Positions 39,901 through 49,400 of a stretch of DNA of 64,000 nt are shown here, piece by piece. Every line of letters starts with the position of its first letter. Positions within the stretch are counted from its first letter, which is position 1. The notes under the pieces were generated by a model. That model did no database searches. It worked only from the letters and a program-made list of their open reading frames with translations, and was not told where the DNA came from. The position numbers were made by a program, and so were the translations under genes. Source of the DNA: Pelodera strongyloides (Eukaryota; Nematoda; Chromadorea; Rhabditida; Rhabditidae); contig JAANDG010000027.1 of NCBI GenBank assembly GCA_036852015.1, positions 62,001 through 126,000 on the forward strand, in the 5' to 3' direction.

Positions 39901-41347
39901 GTACGTTTACAAAGCGAATTTTTATGCGTTTCCAATTGCTCAATTACAATGATACACCATCTAGCTCTGATAGGGACTCTCTATTGAAGCTTGATACGCT
40001 TGAAAATCGTCGTAAGAAGGCAGACGCTAGAATGCTTAGAAAAATATTGGCTGGCAAATGTGGCCCCCACTTACGTTCATTGTACAAATTCAGACATTCT
40101 ACTCTGTCCTCTCGACGTGGTCGTGTCAAAATATGTATCCCTAGAGTAACTAAAAACGTTCGTAGACATTCCTTTTTGCATAGAACTTCCCTTATGATTG
40201 AGAAAAATGCTGCTTTATTCCTGTAAATTTTTTGAAACAAATGTCACTTATTTTAGTTTTTGTAGTGCATTTTCATCTGTTTTTTATTTTTATTGTTATC
40301 CATTTATTCGCTGTTAGTGGCCTTATATTGTCAAAACTTGCGCGATTCTTTGTTGTCGTAATAAATGTTAAATGTTATGTAGTTATGTTATATTTATTGT
40401 TCATAATTTTTGTAAAAGGTGTTTATTTGTAGCCGATTGTATAGCCAGACTCATAAGGAAAAGACAAAAGAGTGACGTGCCCCCGGAACACGCACAATAA
40501 AAAAATAAGGGTGCAATTGCTTTTGCATACTGTATACTCTGTAAGGAAAACTTACGTGAAAAGATTCGCGATGGTGAAGCCAGTTCAAGCACATTGTGTA
40601 TATTTTATAATAAACACCCTTTACAAAAATTATGAACAAATAATAAATATATGTTCGAAACGGTGGGTCTGACCCTTTAACCAGACTTTCCAATGCTGCA
40701 CAGAAATACTTCCAAAATACTAAATTTGTTAGATACGTTATCAAAGCGGTTATATAGATCCTGTAAAAAATCCATGAATAGGTAGGCTCTCTATCTCTTC
40801 TCTCTTCTGGTTGAGTGACTGATCTTTCTTTCCGAGCTCGGCCAACGGAAAAACCAGCTAGTTTTTTTTACTAGCATCCTACTATGTTTTTAGTCGGCCC
40901 GAGCTCGGAATACGAAAATTTGTCGGAAAAAGCTCGTAAAATCCTTGTGAAAAGCTCGACAACGGACAAACAGACTGCTCCCGAGCTCGGCCTGAGAATG
41001 TTCTCGGAGAATACTCGGGAAATATGCGGAAAATCCTCGAAAATTCCTAGTTTCTCGGAAAATTCACGGGATTCATTAACGGAGATTGTGCAGTGCATAG
41101 AGAGGAAGAGTTTCGTTCCACAGGCTACCATAGCGCAGCAGGGAGAGCGGTCGTTTATGAAGGTTCGAATCCCTTTTCGAAGATTTCGTGTGTTCACTTT
41201 GGACAAACTTTCAAACAAACAATTCTCGCAAACACATAATGATAAAAATGATAAAAAAATGGTAGCCTTTGACGAAAACACAAGTGTTACCTAACATATC
41301 CTTGACCACCACTTCCCAATATGGAGTTTGTCGACGCAGAAACACTG
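30946..41347 (-). CDS. Ser/Thr protein kinase, eIF2-alpha-kinase/IRE1-like, 5' end missing
   Basis: Nine exons join in one frame: 41291-41347, 37231-37424, 33318-33432, 33020-33170, 32675-32736, 32335-32400, 31783-31855, 31682-31723, 30946-31053 (stop TAG). They encode about 289 residues covering a whole kinase domain: glycine loop ILGSGGQGYV, catalytic lysine AMAVKV, helix-C glutamate in REVEVLRKLDHPNIVKYY, catalytic loop LHRDIKPEN, metal site KLCDFGLSK, ALE in place of APE, and SDLYSAGITLWEL. A short acidic tail ends the protein. All catalytic residues are present. The style (NIVKYYDSIWEE, MEICGENLRQY, ILIVPPGPQRGSLKLCDFG) recalls PEK/GCN2 and IRE1 kinases, but I cannot assign an orthologue. 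The first exon enters in mid-codon, so upstream exons exist. Two introns are swollen by mobile elements. Confidence 0.82.
31101..31558. mobile_element. Long palindromic MITE (TTAAAGGGAGAGGCCCACGAG)
   Basis: A TTAA-ended 458-bp element in the last kinase intron. The left arm AAAGGGAGAGGCCCACGAG and the right arm CTCGTGGGCCTCACCCTTT continue as inverse copies for about 150 bp each, including the phrase CTGAATGTCCGGAATTTCAG. The short interior between the arms is unpaired. It has no coding capacity. Confidence 0.82.
31875..31920. repeat. Hairpin in a kinase intron
   Basis: TCCTCCACGGGTATGGCTAC and, after an 8-base loop, GTAGCCCTACCCGTGGAGGA form a stem with one bulge. It lies 20 bp from the acceptor of exon 31783-31855 and could be a tiny foldback remnant or affect splicing. 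Confidence 0.6.
33641..34331 (+). repeat. Left LTR of a non-autonomous LTR element
   Basis: About 691 bp, from GTAGAAGACCACCCAAAC to TACTACAAAAAATCCT, directly repeated at 36347-37039 with only a handful of substitutions visible. The preceding bases TTTGCA also follow the right LTR, a candidate target duplication. The interior starts after this with ACTGGGGGCCGAACCGGG, a weak primer-binding-site-like stretch. Confidence 0.8.
36347..37041 (+). repeat. Right LTR of the non-autonomous LTR element
   Basis: A copy of the left LTR, opening GTAGAAGGGACCACCC. By eye it differs by about five to ten bases (for example CAATGTGTG for CAGTGTGTG). High similarity implies a fairly recent insertion. TTTGCA follows at 37042-37047. 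Confidence 0.78.
37818..38074. mobile_element. TIR element GGTTTGCAAGTATGCC, copy 1
   Basis: About 255 bp with ends GGTTTGCAAGTATGCC and GGCATACTTGCAAACC. Nearly the same sequence recurs at 55356-55608, including GATCGCCACGGGACCAATTG. The element has no coding potential. The two copies define a family. Confidence 0.8.
38270..39400. repeat. 40-bp G-rich minisatellite
   Basis: About 27 units built on GACCCCAAAAGGGTGGTGAG + ATAGGGTGTGTGGGTTGGGG, drifting in the middle of the array. The plus strand is strongly G-rich with many GGG/GGGG runs, so quadruplex formation is plausible. Because 40 is not a multiple of three, long open frames appear in all three minus-strand frames (461, 470 and 334 codons of Pro/His/Thr-rich repeats). 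These are by-products of the repeat. Confidence 0.92.
39400..39657. repeat. 31-bp minisatellite, diverged sister of the 40-bp array
   Basis: About eight units of GACCCCAGAAGGGTGGGCAT + GTGGGATGGGG, very homogeneous. It abuts the 40-bp array and shares GACCCCA-AAGGGTGG, so one array probably arose from the other by loss of about nine bases per unit followed by expansion. Confidence 0.9.
39808..40226 (+). pseudogene. LINE reverse-transcriptase C-terminal fragment
   Basis: The open frame contains ILETGSVVFSPYKKKDKQAL followed by ERIQRTFTKRI, LDTLENRRKKADARMLRKIL and a basic tail ending at a stop at 40226. The S-V-V-x-S-P-Y-x-x-x-D and E-x-I/V-Q-R-x-F-T-K pattern is typical of the end of the RT/thumb region of non-LTR retrotransposons (jockey/CR1/RTE-like). 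Only the last 130 residues or so are present; the catalytic part is missing, so this is a 5'-truncated dead copy. Confidence 0.7.
40680..41290. other. Kinase intron remainder with tRNA-like boxes
   Basis: At 40,890-41,070 CTCGGAAAA-like phrases recur. At 41,132-41,173 a box-A-like TAGCGCAGCAGGG is followed by a perfect box B, GGTTCGAATCC, but the spacing is too short for an anticodon arm. I read it as a decayed tRNA or SINE remnant. Open frames on both strands here have no recognisable motif. Confidence 0.4.
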
Positions 41348-41409
41348 CTGAAAAAAGCCACAAAATGCACTCACAAGTAAAGCGACACGACACCGTATGA
41401 TCGTTAGCT

Positions 41410-41942
41410 TCTCTGTCAATCTCCGACCCAATGCGCGCCCAAATTGTGGCTTTCGACCCCACCGCCGACGCTAAACATGACTGAAATTTGCAGTGCCGAC
41501 CCTTTAGCAGTACAAATAGTGTAGCAGCACAGTAGGCAGCAGCAGTGAACGCATGCCAGCCAAACTGACCCAAGTCTGACCCAGGACCGACCCAACTGGC
41601 GCGCTTGCAGCTCTTCCGCATGCACATCGCATTTTTCACGATGATTTTTTCAATTTTTTTTTGAAGTCCTGCACTTTCTGGTTTTTTCTAATTTGTTTCT
41701 AGTTCCTTTATTATTTCCACTATTAACTTATAGCTATCACAGGTCCCATTGCTTCACTTACTGGTGCGCGTCCAAGCAAGCAAACAAACGGAAGGAAACA
41801 CGACAAAGTAAGTTTGTGATGTGGTAAGAGTAGGGTTCTCATCGGTCACTATGGATAGATAGACTCAGCCGTAGAATATATGTTACTAATAGTTTGTAAT
41901 CTTCGCAGAATGACGCAGAAGTAGTATACTTTCATTTACTAT
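41410..41942. repeat. Duplicated segment, copy 1 (carries the empty Helitron site)
   Basis: About 533 bp from CTCTGTCAATCTCCGACCC to TTCATTTACTATTTAATT. It recurs at 42397-42931 with more than 95% similarity by eye. The sequence continues uninterrupted into TTTAATTTAATACATTTAG at 41,943, which is exactly the sequence found on the far side of the Helitron/LTR complex at 53,217. This copy therefore shows the target before insertion. Confidence 0.8.
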
Positions 41943-42396
41943 TTAATTTAATACATTTAGACACTGGTGGCCAGCTATGGAAGTTCACAACATCAAAGAT
42001 GCGTTCTGCTGCCTGATTCTAATACTGGACAATGGAAGATTCGCTAAAACTCCGTCAAATTTGAATGTTTAGTCTGTGTATGTATTGTTTGCAATAAACA
42101 TTTCCTCCCGTTATGTAATTTATGGGCTACGCTTCTGTACTAATTACGGTGGTACCGACTCCAAACAGTGTTTTGCGGACCCAACTCTGACTCCAAACAG
42201 TGGTTTTGCCGACCCAACACCCACGCCTTTTTCAAATTTTTTCGACCCGGGGCGGAAACTAGGACCGCCCAGAGTCGGACTTCGCTTTAGTTGGGTCGGC
42301 ACTTTGGGTCGGAGAGGAACATAGATGTTCTTCTTTTTATTAATTGTAAGTGTAGAAAAATTCAAATTCAAATACGACCCCAATATCAAATCACAG

Positions 42397-42931
42397 TCTC
42401 TGTTAATCTCCGACCAAATGCGCGCCCAAATTGTGGCTTTCGACCCCACCGCCGACGCTAAATATGACTGAAATTTGCAGTGCCGACTCTTTAGCAGTGC
42501 AAATAGTGTAGCAGTACAGTAGGCAGCAGCAGTGAACGCCGCATGCCAGCCAAACTGACCCAAGTCTGACCCAGGTCCGCCCAAATGGCGCGCTTGCAGC
42601 CCTTCCGCATGCACATCGCATTTTTCACGATGATTTTTTCAAAATTTTTTGAAGTTGTGCACTTTCTGGTTTTGTTCTAATTTGTTTCTATTTCCTTTAT
42701 TATTTCCTCTATTAACTTATTGCTATCACAGGTACCATTGCTTCACTGACTGGTGCGCGTTCAAGCAAGCAAACAAACGGAAGGAAACACGACAAAGTAA
42801 GTTTGTGATGTGGTAAGAGTAGGGTTCTCATCGGTCACTATGGATAGATAGACTCAGCCGTAGAATATATGTTACTAATAGTTTGTAATCTTCGCAGAAT
42901 GACGCAGAAGTAGTATACTTTCATTTACTAT
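42397..42931. repeat. Duplicated segment, copy 2 (interrupted by Helitrons)
   Basis: It matches 41410-41942. After TTTCATTTACTA it switches to TCTTATTA, a Helitron 5' end, and then to the 3' end of another Helitron. The expected continuation TTTAATTTAATACATTTAG is displaced to 53217. The 454 bp between the two copies holds GTGTTTTGCGGACCCAACTC-like text, partly repeated at 53,250-53,320. Confidence 0.8.
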
Positions 42932-43128
42932 CTTATTACCAGACGGCTATCGCCGCCTGAGGCGACTTTCAAAGGTTGAAATGCAGGAGCAATGAACACA
43001 TTTATATGAAACGTTTCAACGTAGATTGAAAAAATCGTGCAATAAGTTTCGATTTCGCTTTCTCAAAAGTGAGCTCTGACTCTCTTTTTATAGCCTTTAG
43101 ATATTCTAATTTTCGTTATGTTCACACA

Positions 43129-43407
43129 TGTAGTCCAACTGGACTTACTTTAATTTATTATTCTAATTTCTTTTCTTTGTCTTTGCATGATTTTTATGAC
43201 ATTAAGCGTGAGAAATTTAATATTGGATAGAAATGTAATATCAAATAATTACAACTTTTTCATGAGTTTCTAGCCTTCTTTAATATATTTTTAATGTGAG
43301 AAAGATATTTAATTTGACATAGACAAACACATATAAACAAGAGGAAACGTTACATTCTCTGGGCTTTTATTATTGTTCTTTCTTAATAAATATATTTTTA
43401 CTCAATA
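43129..43407 (+). repeat. 5' LTR of the BEL/Pao element
   Basis: From TGTAGTCCAACTGGAC to TTTTACTCAATA. It contains TTCTTAATAAATATA near its right end, which could serve as a poly(A) signal. It starts with TG but ends in TA rather than CA. Confidence 0.92.
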
Positions 43408-46400
43408 TGGCGACCGCGGGATCCAGCCCCTCCCAACCTAATTCCGCCGAAATTCGGCGAACAATCGGCCGTGCTCGCAGTCTACTAAAAGACTATCTAC
43501 GTGAATACTCTGATCTACCAATTATTGATCCTACACTACCTACAAAAAATCTCCTCTTATTGCAAGAAAAGAGCGAACAACTGATTTCGAAAATCGAGCA
43601 ACATTCCAACACTATTGAGAAGAAGCATGAAGAATGGCTATCCTTGTGCAAGAACAACAGCGGAGAAGAGGAGGTCAGGTCCAATTACATAGTCAAATAT
43701 GGTGATTATACAGCAGATATTTTCAACACACCCAATGTTTTGAGCTCTTTACGCGAATTAAATCAGATCTGTTCCAAAGAACTAGACAAACGAAAAAAGA
43801 ACGATGATTCTGATGACCTTTTTCGCCCTTCCTCACCTTTCAGTCCAAAAGCACCCATCCAAATTCAAAATTCCTCTGCACCTCCTCCGATCCTTGTTGC
43901 ACACGACCTGGCCCGCTCTGATATTCAACCCTTTCAAGGAGACGTCGCGCAATATCAAAATTTCAAACAAATTTTTCGCGCATTGTATGAAATTCCACAA
44001 TTCCACGCGACACAAAGGATGTCAGCCTTAATCAATCTGCTCCGCGGTACCCCTCACATGATGATCAGCTCTATGCCATTAAATGAGTCAAGTTACAACA
44101 CTGCTTGGTCCCTACTGGACAAATTCTACGGACACACTGCATCCAACTTTCGTCTCTTATTCCAACAGTTACATGACATTGCCCCTACTGACGGGCGCGA
44201 TCAGACATCTCTTCAATTCACATATGCTTCCTGCTATCGCATCTTCCAACAGTTGCAGCAATTTCACGCGCACAATGATTCCACATCCATTTCTTTGACA
44301 ATTCTGAAAAAATTCCCACGACGCATTACCAGCAAGCTGCGGTCCGCAATCGACAGTGACCTCTTGGATCCCGAGCAAATACTGACGGAGATTGCTCACA
44401 TGATTCAACAAGAAATGCGAATTGATACACTCTACAACAAGCCCTCTGGGCATCCCATTCAAACCTTTCATGCTCGTGGAACGCTATCTTCCTCCCGTAC
44501 TCCTTCCCAAGGAACTCATGGAAACTCTTCTCACAATCAGAAACAGTTCAATCCTGCTAATTCCAAGTCCCATCGTCATCAACAATGCCCATTCTGTCAC
44601 GAAGGACACACCGCGTTCGACTGCACACTGAACACCGGTGCCAAATACAGTGCTTGTTTTACACACAATCTTTGCAAAAATTGTCTTCGCTCTGGACATC
44701 TCACACAACAATGTCTCTCGACTAAAAATTGTCAACATTGCAATCGACGTCATCATTCCGCTCTCCACGACCACGAATTCCGTCCACGATTATTCCCTAA
44801 GACGCCTCGAATTACACCAAATCCTCACTTCGAACAAAGCCGCTTTGAACAATCCCGTCAATCTCAATATCCACGCAATCACCAACAAAATTCTTCATCC
44901 CAATTCACTCCAAGGCCATTCAACAATGGATACCACGCTGCTCGACCATTCAACAATGGCACACAACGAAATACATTACCATTCAACAACACAACTCGAC
45001 AGTTCAACAACGACCAAACTAACGCTGCACACCGCCAACCTCAACAGGTTCAAAACAGAATTCAACAAGCTGTTCAGAGTGTTCTTCACAATGTCCACCA
45101 TACTACAGTGAATGAAAACATCAACCGAGAACCACAACAATCGCCACCTGAGACTCCCTCAGTTCATGCCGTGACGCTTCTACCAATGAGTCCTCCAATG
45201 CCAGACTCCGAACTCAAACACGAAGAAAAAGCAAAAACCGCCGTTCCACTTCTCTGTCTACGACTCAAAGTGCAGAATCCAACCGATCCAACAAAGACTG
45301 CCACCGTTCACGCATTCCTCGACACTGGAAGTACTACCAGCTTCATCAGCGAAAGCCTCGCCAAACAACTTGACCTCAACTGCATCCGTCAGACAACTCT
45401 CGATATCGACACGTTCGGACAACAACAAGCCTCTTCACGACCTTCATCTGTACACCATATCACACTCCTTCCTGCACGTGAATTCACAACAGACGAAACA
45501 AACAACACGACCATATCTCTCGACGTCTTCTCACTTCCACATCTCACAAACGAAATCGACACCGTCCTCGTTTCCGAATGGCCTGACACCGAAGAACTCA
45601 CAACAGTTCAGTTCGAGAACACGAACGTCCAACCCGAACTACTTCTGGGAACCGACATCCTGTGGAACATCATCAATCTTGGAGACCCCAATTTCTCCTG
45701 CTACAACTTCAATGAATACCAGGTCATCACCACTTCACTGGGACCACTCGTCATCACCAGAAATACTCGAATCAACAAGCGCATCAACAACCTCCTTCTC
45801 AACAACAATTCTTCCGATGGACATAACATCGCCACCGCCGGCGTGCACGAAAAGTCCATCTCCATCTCCGAAGACTCTATCAATCCCATCCCATCATCAG
45901 AAGACGCTCCAACCACTTCCGTCGACATATCCAAGATGAGCAAAGAGGACAAAGAAGCCTACCAGTTTTTTCTGAACACCGTCCAATACGACCCACAGAA
46001 GAAACGTTACGCTATCCGCTGGCCTCTCAAGACTGACAAACTACTCCTCCCCGACTCAAGAGCCTTCGCTCTCAAGAAGCAATGCTTTGTCTTCCGACAA
46101 CTCCACGAAAAAGAGCTGCAAGAGAAATACATAGAGTACTTCACAGAAATGCTGAAACTCGGAGTCATCGAACAAGTACCACCAGAAGAACTTCACAACG
46201 ACCGTCAGAACTACCTTCTCCACTTTGCAGTTCTCAGAGACAACAGCCTGAACACGAAAATTCGTCCAGTCTTCAACGCTTCCGCAATCAATGGCAACAC
46301 ACCCAGTCTCAACAATCAAATGCATAGAGGTCCAATCCTCAACGCCTCCATTTGGGAACTCCTCGTCAACAATCGATTCCCAACAATCTTACTCAGCAGC

Positions 46401-49400
46401 GATATTGCCAAAGCATTCTTAATGGTAGAACTACAAGAATCCGACCGAGATTTGTGCCGCTTCCTTCTTCCCGCAACTATGGACTACCCCTTCTCCCGCT
46501 TCAACTGCGTCGACATGAGATTCAAACGAATGCCCTTTGGACCCACGGCCTCCCCATCACTTCTCAACTGTGTGATCCAACTACACCTGCAAAAGTTTTT
46601 CACTGATGAATTACACAAGAATACCGCCCAAGAAATCAGTCGTTCAATCTACGTCGATAATATATTCCTGGGTGCCGAGACTGAAGAAGAAGCAAAAGCC
46701 AAGTTCGCCAAATGCAATGAGATCTTCACAGAAGCTGGAATGAAGGTCCGCGAATGGTGCTCCAACAACGACAATCTGAACAACTACTTCATCGAGAAAG
46801 ACGAGGACAACCGTACTCCCCAAGAAGGGAAACTTCTCGGTCTGAAGTGGAATAAACAGACTGACTGCTATGGAATCACACCCACCGCCGACCCCAACCA
46901 TTCCACATGGACCAAACGAAAAGTGCTCCAATTCACCAACTCGACCTTCGACCCTATTGGATTCCTGCTCCCTCTAATTACGACCTGCAAAATCTTCCTC
47001 CACATGCTGAGTGAAAAAGGATACACATTCGACACTACTCTTTCCTCCGAAGACCAAGACAAGTGGCTCCTCATCCTACAAAACTGGCCCACGACGACCA
47101 TGTGGATCCCACGACGCCTATCACGTGGAAAACTTCATCTTCATGTATTTTGTGACGCCAGTCAACATGCCTGCTCCGCCGTCGCATACGTCACAAATTC
47201 TACCGATCCACCACAATTGATTGCTGCCATCAGCCGAGTTGCTCCCCTCTCTACCAAACAAACAATTCCACGTCTCGAACTAAACTCGCTCCTCATGGGC
47301 ACACGACTCACCGACAAGCTGCAGACACTCATTCCCAATATGATCCAGTCCATTACCGTATGGAGCGACGCCGCCATCGCTCTCTTCTGGTTATCTTCTG
47401 CCACCGCAACCGCCAAGCAGCCCGTCTACGTCCGCAATCGGGTAGAACAGATACACAAGATCGTCAACAAGATATCCATCAAGTTTCGACATACACCAGG
47501 ATCTGAAAATCCTGCTGACATCGCTACTCGTCCAATCAAAGGCTCTGACTTCCTCGCACAATCTACACTTGACAAATGGCTTCACGGACCAGCCTTCCTT
47601 CGCCTACCCAGCAATGAATGGCCCAGCCTACCGATTGACAACACTCCATCAATCACTACTCTAGCAGCCATTGCCAAGGAAAACGAGACAGACTATGCAG
47701 ACCCTACTCCAACGATTCCAATATCAAACTACAGCACATTCTCAACTCTTCTCAACGTCGTCGTCTACATACTACTCTTCATTCAACACATAAGCAAGGG
47801 ACGCCTTCCAAAGACACTCTTCAGTATCCCGACATCCACCACAATTGGATTTCCCGCTCAAATTCAAGAGTTCGCACAACTATACATTTGCCAGATCGCA
47901 CAGCAAGAAGAACCTCCGACAACACAAGACATAGCCAGGTACAACTTGTATCGTTCGACAAACCAACCCATCAATCTATGGCACTGTCATGTTCGAACAA
48001 CAGTTGTGACCGGAGATCCGATATGGCTACCGCCGAACCATCCATCAACACGTCTGAGAATCCTACACATCCACAAAAAAGGATTTCATTGCGGAGTAAC
48101 ACACATCCTGGCCGAGTTACGTCAGAAGTTCTTCACACCACGAGCCCGAGGTATCATCAAACAAACTCTCAACGGATGTCACGAATGCAAACGAATTCGT
48201 CAACACAAATTCCAACTACCCGAATTCGCTCCTCTTCCATCGACACGCTTGTCCCGCCCTATCTACATCTTCGAAAGTACTGGTATCGACTACGCCGGTC
48301 CAATTATGACTCTAGTGGACGGACAAGTTCAAAAAGTCTGGATCGCACTCGCCACCTGCCTGGCTTCTCGCTATACCTTTTGCGATATTGTACGGTCTCT
48401 CGACACCGATCACTTCGTACTATTCCTCCGACGTCTCTCCGCACTACACTGTTATCCACGAACAATCATTTGCGACAATCAACGCTCCTTCGTCGCTGCC
48501 GCCAATCTTCTCTCACCAGATGGCCAACACGCTCTTCATCAATTCTCCACTCAACGAACATGCTCTTTCCGCTTTACCACACCACACGCCCCATGGAAAG
48601 GAGGTATTTATGAACGTCTCATCGGAATATTGAGGACGTCTCTACGAAACTGCATTAAGAATCGTACACTCGACATTGAGAGCTTAAGAACCGTCCTACT
48701 GGAAGCTACGCGCATACTAAACGAACGACCGCTAACTTATATGTCAGATAGAGAAGCAGAAGCACGCCCGTTACGTCCAATCGACCTGATGTTCTCTACA
48801 CACACGAACATTCCATCCTTCCCACTCTCAACAATGACGACTTCACCGGCTTCAACAACGGCTGTCCAACTACGCGATTCTCTAAACTCTGCACAGCTGA
48901 TTCTCGACGATTTCTGGATGAGATTCCAGCAAGAATACCTCCCCACTCTTCAAAATCGCTGGCGTATGCAACACCATCATTCTCCTGGAGACAAACACCG
49001 CTCTCCTCACATCGGAGAAATCGTCATCGTCCGTGACTCCAGCAATTCGAATCGCTACACGTGGCCACTGGGACGTATCCTCGAGCTACCATCTACAGGC
49101 ACTGCTCTGGTATCTATCAACAACAAACAACTTCTACGCCCATTCAACGAGCTGATACCCTTGGAAATTCAATCCGAAATCGACAGTGTTCCGCGAACCA
49201 GTACATCCACAACAGCAAACACCCCAGAAACACACACTGGACAAACCCCACAACCGGCAATTGGATCAACTCATCCCATGAAACTCCGCTCACATACACG
49301 ATCCTTACTCACAGTTGTTACTCTACTGCTGACACTCACCACATCGACCTCGTGTACCATCCTAACACACGTTCCCGTGACAACACCGACAACAACCTAT

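Larger units (their letters stand above)
37466..40680. mobile_element. Composite TTAA-ended insertion in a kinase intron
   Basis: The ends TTAAAGGGTCAGGCCCACCG and CGGTGGGTCTGACCCTTTAA are inverse copies, as in the 54.25-kb palindromic element. Inside, a second inverted pair of about 55 bp (37,520-37,575 and 39,757-39,812, with GGGACCCCAGGCC and CGGGAAAGGGGGCGGGG) brackets a TIR element and a minisatellite. A LINE fragment follows, and then a palindromic right part at 40,390-40,680. This reads as several nested insertions. It separates the glycine-loop exon from the catalytic-lysine exon of the kinase. Confidence 0.65.

Noticed and set aside
41120..41190. Functional tRNA gene
   Set aside because: Box A and box B are present, but only about 11 bases separate the D-arm-like part from the T arm, so no anticodon arm is possible.
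40871..41294. Two opposite 136-codon frames
   Set aside because: They overlap on both strands in a repetitive CTCGG-rich intron segment and show no family similarity.
47888..48613. 241-codon frame in another frame within the BEL/Pao element, and similar shadows at 45,370 and 50,375
   Set aside because: Thr/Ser/Arg/His-rich out-of-frame shadows of the polyprotein, whose own frame carries the integrase and Env motifs.
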